A stretch of 64,000 nt of DNA from Pleurocapsa sp. PCC 7319 (GTDB lineage: Bacteria; Cyanobacteriota; Cyanobacteriia; Cyanobacteriales; Xenococcaceae), in NCBI RefSeq assembly GCF_000332195.1, contig NZ_KB235922.1, positions 5,553,322 to 5,617,321 of the forward strand, written 5' to 3'. Positions 8,681 through 18,480 of the stretch are shown here, piece after piece; within the stretch, counting starts at the first letter, position 1, and each line of letters begins with the position of its first letter. The translations under genes were made by a program, and so were the position numbers. The notes below the pieces were generated by a model, which worked only from the letters and a program-made list of their open reading frames with translations, was not told the DNA's origin and ran no database searches.

Positions 8681-8802
8681 TAAGATATGGTTTGTTAGCT
8701 TCTTGAAGATCTACGAGCCTGCAAAGTGTCTATAAGTCATTTATCTCTAGTTTTTCACGATTCATTTTTAGGATCTAGTCATAGATACAAACGAGGTACA
8801 TT

Positions 8803-9387
8803 ATGACTGCGTTAACTGTTAGGAAAGCTACCCAACAAGATGTAGAACCAATAATTGATTCGATTGTACTGGCTTTTAGTACTGATCCTTTAGTTCGCTG
8901 GATGTATCCTTCAGCCCATCAATATTTAAAAAGTTTTCCAGATTTCGTAAGCACTTTTGGTAGTCGGGCATTCAACTCTCAAACTATTTACTACGCCGAA
9001 AATTATTCTGGCGCAGCTGTGTGGTTTCCTCCTCAGATTGAGCCGGACACAGATTTATTAATAGAAGTTATCCTGCAAACAGTATCTCAGTCGCAGCAAG
9101 ATGAAATATCTAGTTTACTAGAAAAGACGAGCCATTTTCATCCCCGCGATCCTCATTGGTATTTAGGAATCTTGGGTGTAGAATCAACTCAACAGAAAAA
9201 GGGATATGGTTCAGCGTTAATTAAACAGGTGCTAACCATTTGCGATCGCGATCATCAAATTGCTTATCTGGAATCCTCTAATCCTGCCAACAATAAGTTT
9301 TACGAACAACATGGGTTTGAAATTATCGATCAGATTCAAGTTGGACAGTCGCCAACTATTTTCCCCATGTTGCGCTATCCACAATAA
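8803..9387 (+). CDS. GNAT-family N-acetyltransferase
   Basis: This 194-residue protein has the Gcn5-related fold. An N-terminal VRKATQQDVEPIIDSIVLAF leads into motif A, LGILGVESTQQKKGYGSAL, with the Q-x-x-G-x-G acetyl-CoA pyrophosphate loop, and then a C-terminal NPANNKFYEQHGFEIID of motif B type. It should transfer an acetyl group from acetyl-CoA to an amine; the substrate is unknown. A single ATG at 8803 gives a full-length product. A second, decayed GNAT gene is present at about 19848-20136. Confidence 0.8.
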   Translation: MTALTVRKATQQDVEPIIDSIVLAFSTDPLVRWMYPSAHQYLKSFPDFVSTFGSRAFNSQTIYYAENYSGAAVWFPPQIEPDTDLLIEVILQTVSQSQQDEISSLLEKTSHFHPRDPHWYLGILGVESTQQKKGYGSALIKQVLTICDRDHQIAYLESSNPANNKFYEQHGFEIIDQIQVGQSPTIFPMLRYPQ

Positions 9388-9544
9388 ATTACTTAATTGA
9401 AATATGCGGCGATCGCCTGATGTATTAGATACATAAGCCATAGTTAGAAATAATTTAGGATACTCAATTAAATTTCTAAAGCTAGTTCTGCTGCTGTAGA
9501 TTAATGTTCTGGACAAAACTGGTTAAAAATTGCGATCGCTGAGT

Positions 9545-10762
9545 ATGGTTTATCATTTGATTTCACTGTTTGGGTTAATTGTCTTCATTGGAATTGGCTA
9601 TCTATTTTCTCAAAATCGACGATTGATTCCCTGGCAGACAGTACTTTGGGGAGTTGCTTTACAGTTGATTTTAGGAGTCCTGATACTTAAAAGTGAAATT
9701 GGTTTAACCGTTTTTCAATTTCTGGGTTCGCTCATCAGTCAGTTTTTAGACTTTTCCGATCAAGGTGCCAAGTTAGTATTTGGTGATGGCTTTGAAGAGC
9801 ATTTCATTGCCTTTAAAATTTTGCCGACGATTATCTTTTTTTCGGCATTTATTTCTTTGCTCTATCATTACAATATTTTGCCTCGCATTGTGGCAATGAT
9901 GGGCTGGATAATGATGCGAACCATGAAAACCTCAGGGGCAGAATCATTGAGTTGTGCTGCTAATATTTTTGTGGGACAAACCGAAGCTCCCTTAATGATT
10001 AAACCCTATCTATCCCAGTTAACTAAGTCTGAACTACATTCAGTGATGACGGGGGGATTTGCCACCATCGCCGGTGGAGTTATGGCAGCATATATTGCTT
10101 TTGGCATTCCCGCAGAACATCTACTCTCTGCTTCTGTGATGTCTGCCCCCGCAGCTTTAGCTGTCTCTAAACTTCTTTATCCAGAAACCGAAAAACCCCA
10201 GACTCAAAACAGGATTAATACTCTACCTCAATCAAACTACGTAAATGGCATTGATGCGATCGCTACGGGCACAATTGAAGGATTAAAATTAGCTCTCAAT
10301 GTAGGAGCGATGTTAATTGCTTTTTTGGGCTTAACAGCTCTGGTAAATTCCCTATTAGCATTTGTTGGCAATCTCACGGGAATTCCCTTTTTATCATTAG
10401 AGTGGATTTTTTCTTATGCCATGTATCCCATAGCTTGGTTGATGGGTACTCCTTTAGCTGACTGTCACCAAATAGCTGTTTTGTTAGGCAAGAAACTGAT
10501 TCTCAACGAATTTTTAGCATATCTAGATTTAAAAGAATTAATTTCTGAAGAATCGCCAGCTATTTCTGAACGAGCCAAAATTATTGCTACTTATGCCCTT
10601 TGTGGTTTTTCTAATCTCGGCTCGATTGGTATCCAGATCGGCGGCATCAGTGCGATCGCCCCTTCTCGTCAACAAGATTTAGCTCAATTAAGTATTAGTG
10701 CATTGGTTGCTGGTTCCATTGCTTGTTTTATGACAGCTTGTATAGCGGGAATTTTGATTTAA
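9545..10762 (+). CDS. concentrative nucleoside transporter (NupC/CNT family)
   Basis: An integral inner-membrane protein of 405 residues with about ten hydrophobic segments. The CNT signature GKKLILNEFLAYL is intact, as are EAPLMIKPYL and GFATIAGGVMAAYIAFGIP. CNT proteins import nucleosides with Na+ or H+. I chose ATG 9545 rather than the in-frame TTG at 9530, because the protein then begins directly with the first membrane helix (MVYHLISLFGLIVFIGIGYLF). No nucleoside-metabolism gene is adjacent. Confidence 0.88.
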   Translation: MVYHLISLFGLIVFIGIGYLFSQNRRLIPWQTVLWGVALQLILGVLILKSEIGLTVFQFLGSLISQFLDFSDQGAKLVFGDGFEEHFIAFKILPTIIFFSAFISLLYHYNILPRIVAMMGWIMMRTMKTSGAESLSCAANIFVGQTEAPLMIKPYLSQLTKSELHSVMTGGFATIAGGVMAAYIAFGIPAEHLLSASVMSAPAALAVSKLLYPETEKPQTQNRINTLPQSNYVNGIDAIATGTIEGLKLALNVGAMLIAFLGLTALVNSLLAFVGNLTGIPFLSLEWIFSYAMYPIAWLMGTPLADCHQIAVLLGKKLILNEFLAYLDLKELISEESPAISERAKIIATYALCGFSNLGSIGIQIGGISAIAPSRQQDLAQLSISALVAGSIACFMTACIAGILI

Positions 10763-11119
10763 ACTTCTGGGCAATTTAGTAATTTCTACTTGCTGATTCA
10801 GAATCTCGATCAGTTTTTAGGTTGATGAGGATGTCAAGGATCAAATTCATCTCTAGTTATTCTCGATTGTTATTTAGTTTACATACAAGTATCAACAGAG
10901 CAAGATCATGAATTTTTCTCAGACTAATCAAATAAGTCAACTCAATTTAGCTTTGCAGAATTTTAATAGTCTAAAGGTTGAAGGCATCTTCTATTTCGTC
11001 GTCGATTTAGGTATTCAGGGGAAACAACGTTGGAAAACTGATGGTACTGCTAAGGGAACAGTTTTTGTTGCCAATATTTAATTTGATTTTCATCACTTAA
11101 GTGCACGAGGAACGACAAT
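10763..11119. other. spacer with a small ORF remnant
   Basis: Apart from the 57-codon frame at 10908-11081 (separate entry) the spacer is non-coding. A weak hairpin (CTGAT at 10793, ATCAG at 10809, then five Ts) follows the CNT gene. Confidence 0.5.
10908..11081 (+). pseudogene. 57-codon fragment resembling an ELWxxDGT repeat protein
   Basis: An ATG-to-TAA frame encodes 57 residues. Its C-terminal half ends with QRWKTDGTAKGTVFVANI, close to the repeated ELWxxDGTxxGTxxV motif of secreted beta-propeller proteins. The rest of such a gene (normally many repeats) is absent. No convincing ribosome-binding site precedes it. It is probably a gene remnant; a genuine small protein cannot be excluded. 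Confidence 0.4.
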
Positions 11120-11548
11120 ATGGAGAGTACAGAATTATTGCAACAATATGCCACTGGTAGGCGCAACTTCATCAACATAAAATGCCGCGATCGCGACCTT
11201 AGTTGGGAAGATTTAAGTGGAATCGATCTGAGTCATGCAGATCTTAGTATTTCAATACTAGAAGGCATCGATTTGGCTGCTGCCAACCTCATCGAAACCG
11301 ATTTATCTCGTACCGATCTAACTGCTGCCAATTTATACCAAGCTAATTTGTGTGGTGCTAACTTATTTGGTGCCGATTTACGAGGTGCAGAACTAACTGG
11401 TGCTAACTTACTAGGAGCAGATTTACGGGGTGTCAGCCTAGCTGGAGCAGATTTAAGTGGTGCAATTATACCCAATGGAACAATCATGCCAGAGAGGACG
11501 ATTATTCGACGCAGGCTGAAAATTACTTTTAATAGCTTTAATTATTAA
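11120..11548 (+). CDS. pentapeptide-repeat protein
   Basis: The 142-residue protein is built from A(D/N)LxX units from about residue 30 to 120 (LSHADLSISILEGIDLAAANLIETDLSRTDLTAANL and onward), which should fold into a right-handed quadrilateral beta-helix. Function in this large cyanobacterial family is mostly unknown; some members mimic DNA. The start is supported by a GAGG ribosome-binding site at 11107-11110. No signal peptide is seen, so it is likely cytosolic. Confidence 0.85.
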   Translation: MESTELLQQYATGRRNFINIKCRDRDLSWEDLSGIDLSHADLSISILEGIDLAAANLIETDLSRTDLTAANLYQANLCGANLFGADLRGAELTGANLLGADLRGVSLAGADLSGAIIPNGTIMPERTIIRRRLKITFNSFNY

Positions 11549-11718
11549 TAATTACTAGAATTACGAGCAACAACAACATAAAAAGATTAGAATTCAACAC
11601 TAACAGACTTTTTAGAGCTTTTTGGGCTGATAATTTTCATAATAATTGAATCAATACTGAAGACCAAAATTAGCAAAATCAACTTTAATAATTTCATTTT
11701 TTATAAGTTCGAGTACTC

Positions 11719-13113
11719 ATGATCAAAAAATCGCTAAGTTATTTGGCTCTGGCGATCGCTACTTTAATACTAGCTGTTGCTTGTAATTCTGATACCAATT
11801 TAATAACGACCCAAGTTAATAAAACAGTCAACCCAAACCAGGAAAAGGTTCTAAAACTTTGGTGGGACAAAGGTTTTAATCCAGAAGAAGATGAAGCACT
11901 ACAAAAACTAGTTAAAAACTGGGAGCAAGAGACTGGTAATAAAGTACAAATTCATTTTTATACTTTAGACGATCGCACCAATAAGCCAAAAAGATATCTT
12001 CAAGGAGGAGTTTCTCCCGATATCTTTATGAGTTTTAAAGCAGAAAGTACTCTTAATCCTAGTTTGGCATGGGAGAACAAATTAATAGATGTTAGTGATA
12101 TCATTGAGCCGGTCAAAGAAGTCTACAATCCTCAAGCTTTAGAAACAGCCTATTACTACAATAATGTTGCTCAAAAGCATAGTTATTATGCAGTTCCCAT
12201 TCATCGAGCCGCACTGCATATCTACTACTGGAAAGATTTAGTCGAAAAAACCGGTCGTACCGAAGCAGATATTCCTCAAGATTGGGATGATTTTTGGCAA
12301 TTTTGGCTGGACATTGGAGAAGATTTAAAAACTAAACATCAACAAGATATTTTCCCCATCGGCTTACCCATGTCTACGGAAGCAGGAGATACCTATCAGG
12401 CTTTTGAGCATATTTTGGAAGCCTATAATGTCAAAATTGTCGACTCCGAGGGTAATTTATTAGTTGATAGTCCTCAAGTGCGTCAAGGAATTATCAACTG
12501 TTTAGATTGGTATACTCAGTTTTATTTGCAGGGATATACACCTCAAGAAGCATTAGATTGGACTAATTCCGATAACAATCGCTTATTTCTTAATCGCGAA
12601 ATCTTGATGACAACTAATGCGACCCTCTCTATTCCTGCTGCATTACGTCACGATCCAAATGCTTATAGTAGTAAATTGGGTATTGTCGAATTACCAAATA
12701 AACCTAACGGCGAACCAATGCAACATATATTTTTGGTAGAACAAGCCGTAATTTTTAATGATGCAGAACATCCACAATTAGCCAAAGACTTCCTTGCTTA
12801 TCTAGTCCAGCCAAAAGTTATCAATAGTTTTCTCAAAGAGTCAGGAAGACATTCCCCTGCTCACACAAGTGCTTACCAAGATTCATATTGGACCAACCCC
12901 AAAGATCCTCATACTTCTGAGGTAACTAAAACTCTAACCAAAAGCCAAATTCGCTCTATTTATCCTTCTAATAGCCCAGCTTATAGCGTTGTACTTAAAG
13001 AAAATGTCTGGGGTCAGAGTTTGGAAAAAATTGCGCTCAATGGCTTGACTCCAGAACAGGCAGCTGATGAAGCTATAACCAGAATCAAAGAAATTTTTGC
13101 TGCCTGGAAATAG
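11719..13113 (+). CDS. extracellular solute-binding lipoprotein (sugar type), copy 1
   Basis: A 464-residue family 1 solute-binding protein of an ABC importer. The N-terminus is a lipoprotein signal (hydrophobic core, lipobox AVAC at about residue 22), so the mature protein is tethered by lipid outside the inner membrane. The mature domain begins VLKLWWDKGFNPEEDEAL and shows the usual lobes (GGVSPDIFMSF; YYAVPIHRAALHIYYWKDLV; IPQDWDDFWQFW). Family knowledge suggests a sugar or oligosaccharide ligand. It is the first of a tandem array of close paralogues (next copy 7 bases after its stop). No permease or ATPase gene is adjacent, so its transporter must be encoded elsewhere or it acts as a sensor. 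Confidence 0.85.
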   Translation: MIKKSLSYLALAIATLILAVACNSDTNLITTQVNKTVNPNQEKVLKLWWDKGFNPEEDEALQKLVKNWEQETGNKVQIHFYTLDDRTNKPKRYLQGGVSPDIFMSFKAESTLNPSLAWENKLIDVSDIIEPVKEVYNPQALETAYYYNNVAQKHSYYAVPIHRAALHIYYWKDLVEKTGRTEADIPQDWDDFWQFWLDIGEDLKTKHQQDIFPIGLPMSTEAGDTYQAFEHILEAYNVKIVDSEGNLLVDSPQVRQGIINCLDWYTQFYLQGYTPQEALDWTNSDNNRLFLNREILMTTNATLSIPAALRHDPNAYSSKLGIVELPNKPNGEPMQHIFLVEQAVIFNDAEHPQLAKDFLAYLVQPKVINSFLKESGRHSPAHTSAYQDSYWTNPKDPHTSEVTKTLTKSQIRSIYPSNSPAYSVVLKENVWGQSLEKIALNGLTPEQAADEAITRIKEIFAAWK

Positions 13114-13120
13114 AGAAACG

Positions 13121-14515
13121 ATGATTATAAAACTAGTTAAGTATTTTACTCTGGCGATCGCCATTTTCTTGCTGACTGTTGCTTGTAATTCCGACACTCA
13201 ACTACAACATACTCCGGGTACTAAGTCGCGATCGCCAAATCAAGAAAACGTTTTACAAATCTGGTGGGATAAAGGCTACTATCCCGAAGAAGATGAAGCA
13301 CTACGCGCAGTTGTCAGTCAGTGGGAACAGCAAACTGGTAATCAGGTTCAACTAGGTTTTTATACTAATGATGAACTGTCACAAAAGACTCAGAGAGCAA
13401 TTCAGGCTGGTAATCCTCCAGATATTTTGATGAATGATGGTGGCGATCGCACTATAGGCTCTCTAGCATGGTCGGGACAACTAGCTGATGTGTCTGAAGT
13501 CATCGAACCGGCAAAGAGCTTACTTGATGACACCATGTTATCCAGCGTTAGTCTGTATAACAATGTTGCCCAAAAACAAGGTTACTATGCTGTACCGATT
13601 CACGTGAGCATACCCCACATATTTTATTGGCGAGATTTGCTACTAAAGATCGGAAAAAACGAGCAAGATATCCCTCAAGATTGGAACGGTTTTTGGCAGT
13701 TTTGGCAACAAGCGCAAATAGCTCTACAAGCTAAACAAAAAGAAACAATCTATGGAATTGGTTTACCTTTGTGTGAGGCAGCAGTTGATACTTATGAAAT
13801 TTTTGAGCAAATTTTAGAAGCCTATGACGTTGTTACAGTTGATTCTAACGGCAATTTACAAGTCGATCTTCCTGAAATACGCCAGGGAATCGTTAATTGT
13901 TTAGATTGGTATGCTGGATTTTACCTTCAGGGGTATGTTCCACCAGAGGCAGTGAGATGGCTGAACCCAGACAATAATCGCAGCCTTTTAAACTACCAAG
14001 TAGCCATGACTCCGAATAATTCCCTGTCTATTCCGGCAGCTCTTGGCAGAGATTCAGATGAATATAAAAATAAATTGGTAACAGCCCCATATCCCAATAA
14101 ACCAAGTGGTGAGCCAATGAAATATATAGCTTTGGTTAGACAAGCAATTATTTTGGCTGATGCACCAAATCAGAAATTAGCTAAAGAGTTTCTCTCCTAT
14201 TTAATTCAACCCGAAATTATTGGAGATTATCTCAAGGCTGCAGGAGGTCGTTTTTTTCCTGTTAATAATAAATCATGGTCAGACCCATTTTGGACAGATC
14301 CTTCCGACCCTCATATTTCCACAGCAGCACAACCTTTTCTTAATCAACAAACTAGACTTTCTTATACATCTTTAAATCCTGCTTATAGTTTGGTCTTAAA
14401 AGAAGGCATTTGGGGTCAAGCTCTTAATCGCATAGCTGTAGATAAAATATCGCCTGAGCAAGCAGGAGATGAAGCAATTTCCCAAATCAAAGAAATTTTT
14501 GCTGCCTGGAAATAA
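13121..14515 (+). CDS. extracellular solute-binding lipoprotein, copy 2
   Basis: Paralogue of the preceding gene along its whole length: lipobox LTVAC followed by NSDTQ, then VLQIWWDKGYYPEEDEALRAVVSQWEQQTGNQ, IPQDWNGFWQFW and the C-terminal WGQALNRIAVDKISPEQAGDEAI. ATG 13121, 7 bases past the stop of copy 1, gives a normal lipoprotein signal; the upstream in-frame TTG at 13097 would overlap copy 1 and put polar residues before it. Ligand-facing regions (for example DGGDRTIGSLAWSGQ) differ more than the flanks, suggesting that the copies have diverged in specificity. Confidence 0.85.
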   Translation: MIIKLVKYFTLAIAIFLLTVACNSDTQLQHTPGTKSRSPNQENVLQIWWDKGYYPEEDEALRAVVSQWEQQTGNQVQLGFYTNDELSQKTQRAIQAGNPPDILMNDGGDRTIGSLAWSGQLADVSEVIEPAKSLLDDTMLSSVSLYNNVAQKQGYYAVPIHVSIPHIFYWRDLLLKIGKNEQDIPQDWNGFWQFWQQAQIALQAKQKETIYGIGLPLCEAAVDTYEIFEQILEAYDVVTVDSNGNLQVDLPEIRQGIVNCLDWYAGFYLQGYVPPEAVRWLNPDNNRSLLNYQVAMTPNNSLSIPAALGRDSDEYKNKLVTAPYPNKPSGEPMKYIALVRQAIILADAPNQKLAKEFLSYLIQPEIIGDYLKAAGGRFFPVNNKSWSDPFWTDPSDPHISTAAQPFLNQQTRLSYTSLNPAYSLVLKEGIWGQALNRIAVDKISPEQAGDEAISQIKEIFAAWK

Positions 14516-14618
14516 ATTCAAATTATCGGCAAAACTTCCCTAGTTTTTCCCGATTAAAGTTTAAGCTATGCGAGATTTAAGGATGTCCTGACAACTTAAT
14601 TGCTAATTGCTTTTTAGT

Positions 14619-16037
14619 ATGGGGAGCAACTTTCGTTTACGCTTCAAAGTGAGATATTGGTCGCTCGTTATAGCGATCGCGATTATTTTTATCTCCATAG
14701 CTTGCTCGAATTTTCTTCAAAACAATTCTTCTGTAACTACTAAATCAGCACAAGAAACAACTGAACTTAATATCTGGTGGGAACAGGGTTTTAATCTCGA
14801 AGAAGATGAAGCTCTTAGGACTGTAGTCAATAACTGGCAAGAACAAACTGGCAACAAAGCTAAGTTGTCTTTTTTTACTCTTGACGAGTTGACAGCCAAA
14901 GTAGAAAGAGCGGTTAAAGTGGGACATACTCCAGACATAATGATGAACCTAAAAGCAGAGAGGATTCTCTATCCGCGTTTAGCTTGGCAAGGAGAACTAG
15001 AGGATGTTGCCGATATTATCGAGCCAATAAAAGATGCTTATTCCGATAACACTCTGAGAGCAATTACCTATTACAATGCTAGTGAGAATAAACGTAGCTA
15101 TTATGGAGTTCCTCTCGATCAAGCTACGATGTTTATTTATTACTGGCAGAAGCTATTAGCTTCAGTTAGTTTAGACTCGAGAGATATTCCCCAAGATTGG
15201 GATGGTTTTTGGCAGTTTTGGCTGCAAGCGCAGGAAAAACTCAAAACAGAGCAAAATCAAGAAATTTTCGGTTTGGGATTAACCCTTTCCGATAATAAAA
15301 GTACAAACGATACTCATAATCTCTTCGAGCAAGTTTTAGAAGCATATGATGTTGATTTATTTAATGAGCAAGAGAAGTTAGATCTGGATAACCCAAAAGT
15401 GCGTCAGGGAATTATTGACTGTCTCAATTGGTATGTTCAACTGTATAAGCTAGGTTGTATTCCACCAGATGCAGCGAAATGGTCGAATATTGATAATAAC
15501 CGCAATTTACTTAACAAATTGGTGTTGATGACCCCCAACAACACTTTGTCTATTCCTGCAACTGTGCGTCAAGATCCGGAAACTTATTACAATCAACTGG
15601 GAATCCTTGAATTCCCTCATAAACCTAGTGGGGAACCAATGCGCTATTTAATTTTTGTGAGACAAGCAGTTATTTTTAAAAATTCAACTCACAAATTTTT
15701 AGCCAAAGACTTTTTACGTTATTTAATCCAGCCAGAAGTTACCATCAGTTTTCTTAAAGCCACTGGAAATAGGTATCAGCCAGTACAAACCGCTATCTTG
15801 TCTGACCCTTTTTGGCAAGATACTTCAGATCCCTATATTGCTACTGCTACCAAAATATTAACCGCAGGACATACACGTTTATCTTATATCGTTTCTCATC
15901 CAGCTTATAGCCAAGTTTTGGCAGAAAATATCTGGGGTCAAGCTCTGACTCAAGTAACTGTTGAACAAATCAATCCCGAAATAGCAGCAGACGAAGCTAT
16001 AGAAAGGATTAGAGAGATTTTTGAAGAATGGAGGTAG
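14619..16037 (+). CDS. extracellular solute-binding lipoprotein, copy 3
   Basis: Third full-length paralogue, with a lipobox-like ISIAC after a long hydrophobic segment and the family landmarks LNIWWEQGFNLEEDEALRTVV, GHTPDIMMNLKAERIL, IPQDWDGFWQFW and WGQALTQVTVEQINPEIAADEAI. I chose ATG 14619 over the in-frame TTG 14607. It is separated from copy 2 by about 100 bases. A truncated fourth copy begins immediately after its stop codon. Confidence 0.85.
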   Translation: MGSNFRLRFKVRYWSLVIAIAIIFISIACSNFLQNNSSVTTKSAQETTELNIWWEQGFNLEEDEALRTVVNNWQEQTGNKAKLSFFTLDELTAKVERAVKVGHTPDIMMNLKAERILYPRLAWQGELEDVADIIEPIKDAYSDNTLRAITYYNASENKRSYYGVPLDQATMFIYYWQKLLASVSLDSRDIPQDWDGFWQFWLQAQEKLKTEQNQEIFGLGLTLSDNKSTNDTHNLFEQVLEAYDVDLFNEQEKLDLDNPKVRQGIIDCLNWYVQLYKLGCIPPDAAKWSNIDNNRNLLNKLVLMTPNNTLSIPATVRQDPETYYNQLGILEFPHKPSGEPMRYLIFVRQAVIFKNSTHKFLAKDFLRYLIQPEVTISFLKATGNRYQPVQTAILSDPFWQDTSDPYIATATKILTAGHTRLSYIVSHPAYSQVLAENIWGQALTQVTVEQINPEIAADEAIERIREIFEEWR

Positions 16038-16578
16038 ACCTGATCGATCGCTCTTGATGACTCCTAATCCATCCCTATCGATTCCTGGTACTGTGCGTCA
16101 AGATGCAGAAACCTATCGCGATCGCTTGGGAATTTTAGATTTTCCTCTTAAGCCCAATGGCAAGCCCATGAGCCATTTAGTTACAGTGACTCAGGCGGTA
16201 GTATTTGCCGATTCTCCCCGACAGCAATTAGCAAAAGACTTTCTCTCTTATTTAACTCAACCCGAAATTATTGCTAGTTATCTAAAAGCTTCAGGCGATC
16301 GCAATTTACCAGTCCATAAATCAGTATGGCAAGATCCATACTGGACTAATCCCAAAAATCCTCATCTGGCTCATGCTGCGAAGATATTAACCACAGAACC
16401 AACTCGTCCTTTTTACATAGCTCAAAATCCTGCTTACTCAATAGTTTTACAAGAAAATATTTGGGGTCAAGCTCTCAATCGAATAGCGATTGACAATCTA
16501 TCTCCCGAACAAGCAGCAGACGAAGCCATTAGCAAAATCAAAGAGATTTTTAATCAATGGGATGGTGGGGATAAATAG
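16038..16578 (+). pseudogene. truncated fourth solute-binding protein copy (C-terminal third)
   Basis: The open frame corresponds only to the last ~175 of about 465 residues of the three upstream paralogues, starting at the PDRSLLMTPNPSLSIPGTV stretch, which equals PDNNRSLLN...MTPNNSLSIP of copy 2. The signal peptide, the N-lobe and half of the C-lobe are missing. The homology begins within a few bases of the copy 3 stop codon, consistent with a deletion between tandem copies. The remaining frame has no stop or frameshift, so loss may be recent. A short cytosolic product from ATG 16057 is conceivable but would not be exported. Confidence 0.8.
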
Positions 16579-16621
16579 TGTGGTTAACTGGTAGAGTTAG
16601 ACCTAAGTAAGAAATAAGAAG

Positions 16622-17644
16622 TTAACGATTAATATCGCGCTCAATTTTTTCGAGATCTAATTGCACAGGATTAAATGGTTGTTGATTACCATTGCGATTA
16701 ACATTTTGGGAAATTACTGACTGTACTCCTTCGATAGTGGAAATCATACTGCGAGGGTCCATAAACATCACCTTACTACTATCGCTATTACCAATTTCTT
16801 TACCCATTTCTAAATAGTTTTGTGCCAAAAGAAACTGTAAAGCTTCGCGAGCATTGGGATCATGTTTTAGCTTATCCATTACAATTTTCATCGCTTCGGC
16901 AGTAGCTTCGGCTTTGAGGATTTGTTCTTGGCGTTCGCCTTCTGCTTTGAGTATGATTGCTTGCTGTTCGGCTTCAGCTCTCAGAATTGAAGCTTTTTTG
17001 TCGGCTTCAGCTTCTAATAATTTAGCTTGAGCATCCCCTTGAGCCGAGTTGATGGCTGAATCGCGATGTCCTTCCGAAGTTAAAATATTAGCCCGTTTTT
17101 GCCTTTCCGCTGCCATCTGTAATTCCATCGAATCCTGCACAGCTTTTGAGGGCATAATATCTCTCAGTTCTACCCTAGTTACTTTGACACCCCAAGGATC
17201 GGTGGCAATATCTAGCTCCCTCAATAAAATTTCGTTGATTTCAGTACGGGCGGTAAAAGTTTGATCTAGCTCCAATTTCCCCATTTCTGAGCGAATTTGA
17301 GTTAAGACCATATTCACCATCGCATCACGCAGACTTTCTACTTTGTAAAAAGCTTTATACATATCCATGATGCGCCAGTAAACTACTGCATCAACCGTGA
17401 TACTAACGTTGTCGCGAGTAATACAAGATTGGGCAGGAACATCTAAAACTTTTTCTTTGACTGTATCCTTGTAAACTACTTTATCGATAAAAGGAGTGAC
17501 AAAGTTTAGCCCTGGTTCTAGTTTCTTTCTATAGCTACCTAAACTTTCAATTAGATATTCTTCTTTTTCTTTAACAATTTTGACTGAACCTGCAAGTCCA
17601 GAACCAAAAAACGCAATTAAAACTAAAGTTAAAAATTGACCCAT
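16622..17644 (-). CDS. SPFH/band 7 membrane protein (stomatin-like, QmcA/paraslipin type)
   Basis: The 340-residue protein has one N-terminal membrane anchor, the SPFH domain ([55 protein letters not shown]) and a long alanine/glutamate coiled coil ([22 protein letters not shown]) ending in a polar tail. Such proteins oligomerise into membrane microdomain scaffolds and modulate proteases and membrane quality control. It lies 97 bases downstream of an NfeD-like gene on the same strand, the classic partnership of this family. Confidence 0.9.
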   Translation of the reverse strand: MGQFLTLVLIAFFGSGLAGSVKIVKEKEEYLIESLGSYRKKLEPGLNFVTPFIDKVVYKDTVKEKVLDVPAQSCITRDNVSITVDAVVYWRIMDMYKAFYKVESLRDAMVNMVLTQIRSEMGKLELDQTFTARTEINEILLRELDIATDPWGVKVTRVELRDIMPSKAVQDSMELQMAAERQKRANILTSEGHRDSAINSAQGDAQAKLLEAEADKKASILRAEAEQQAIILKAEGERQEQILKAEATAEAMKIVMDKLKHDPNAREALQFLLAQNYLEMGKEIGNSDSSKVMFMDPRSMISTIEGVQSVISQNVNRNGNQQPFNPVQLDLEKIERDINR

Positions 17645-17741
17645 AATTTATTTCTCCAAGTTAAATCTAAATTAAAAATTTAAATATTGCTTTAGTTATA
17701 ACTTTTCTCCCAAGATATTGAATTAATTTACAATACTGTAC

Positions 17742-18176
17742 TTAATCTTGATCCAACATTTGGTTGGGTAGCACAATTAAGGTATTTCCTTGCTTACGAA
17801 CTACATAAACAGCTTCATTAGGGGCAATATCTCTAGATTCATCAGCACATTTAGCTCGCCAAGAATTACCTTCATATAGAACCCTACCTGTACTTCCTGC
17901 TGGAATACCACCAATGGCCGTGGCTTCTACATCATCTCCTGTAATTGATATTCTGCGCTTGGGTGTAAAGAAACGACGAGAAAGAATAATTAATCCAGTA
18001 GAAAAAACCAACCACAAACCCATCAATACCGTATATTGTGGCAAAACTAGAGATACTGCTGCCACTAGAAAAGCTGCAACACCCATCATAAAACTAACAA
18101 ATGCTGTAGGGAAAACAAATTCCATTAAACAGAGAATACTTCCTGCAATTATCCAGAAAAGAGTGGGATTAACCAT
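17742..18176 (-). CDS. NfeD-like membrane protein
   Basis: A 144-residue short-form NfeD: two to three transmembrane helices (LFWIIAGSILCLMEFVFPTAFVSFMMG; VLMGLWLVFSTGLIILS) followed by a C-terminal OB-fold (GSTGRVLYEGNSWRAKC). It lacks the protease domain of long NfeD proteins. It probably forms a complex with the SPFH protein encoded just downstream. I use the ATG whose complement is at 18174-18176; an upstream in-frame TTG adds only two residues. Confidence 0.85.
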   Translation of the reverse strand: MVNPTLFWIIAGSILCLMEFVFPTAFVSFMMGVAAFLVAAVSLVLPQYTVLMGLWLVFSTGLIILSRRFFTPKRRISITGDDVEATAIGGIPAGSTGRVLYEGNSWRAKCADESRDIAPNEAVYVVRKQGNTLIVLPNQMLDQD

Positions 18177-18373
18177 AAGCAATTGATTATTTATCTTGGG
18201 AAAATTTAAAAATCATAAATATCGATTTGTTTAATAATTATTCAGGAGAATATAATAATTGTAGCTATTCTGCGTCTCAAGATACATATAATTCATCAAA
18301 GAAACACATTGTTTGATGTGGCCTTTCTCAAATCGGTGAGGTACAAATATAAACTTAGTCAAAAACCTTAAAA

Positions 18374-18400
18374 CCCCTGTTCCCTGTTCCCTGTTCCCCA
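18374..18400. repeat. CCCTGTT heptanucleotide repeat
   Basis: Three to four tandem units of cctgttc occur in the spacer between nfeD-like and mqo. They belong to the same family as the run at 3265-3295. The spacer (18177-18480) otherwise shows nothing I can identify. Confidence 0.85.
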
Positions 18401-18480
18401 ACTCCACCAAGGTATATCTCATTAATACAAGAAACGCTATAGTTTTATAACTACTTTTATAGTTCAACTAACATTTTCCC

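Larger units (their letters stand above)
8438..8802. other. intergenic region with hairpins and heptamer repeats
   Basis: No coding frame is visible. The region holds a terminator-like hairpin right after ycf39 (CACCG at 8461-8465 pairing with CGGTG at 8477-8481), TTAGCCA heptamers (8487-8511), an AAAGCTA-type run near 8572-8588, a hairpin with TCTTCCT/AGGAAGA arms (8596-8612) and a long hairpin at 8636-8680. Confidence 0.6.

Noticed and set aside
11233-11487. 84-codon frame antisense to the pentapeptide gene
   Set aside because: It is the mirror of the regular repeat codons; the plus-strand pentapeptide protein explains the region.
18231-18467. 78-codon minus-strand frame between nfeD-like and mqo
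   Set aside because: It runs through a heptamer repeat, has no ribosome-binding site, and its composition is not protein-like.
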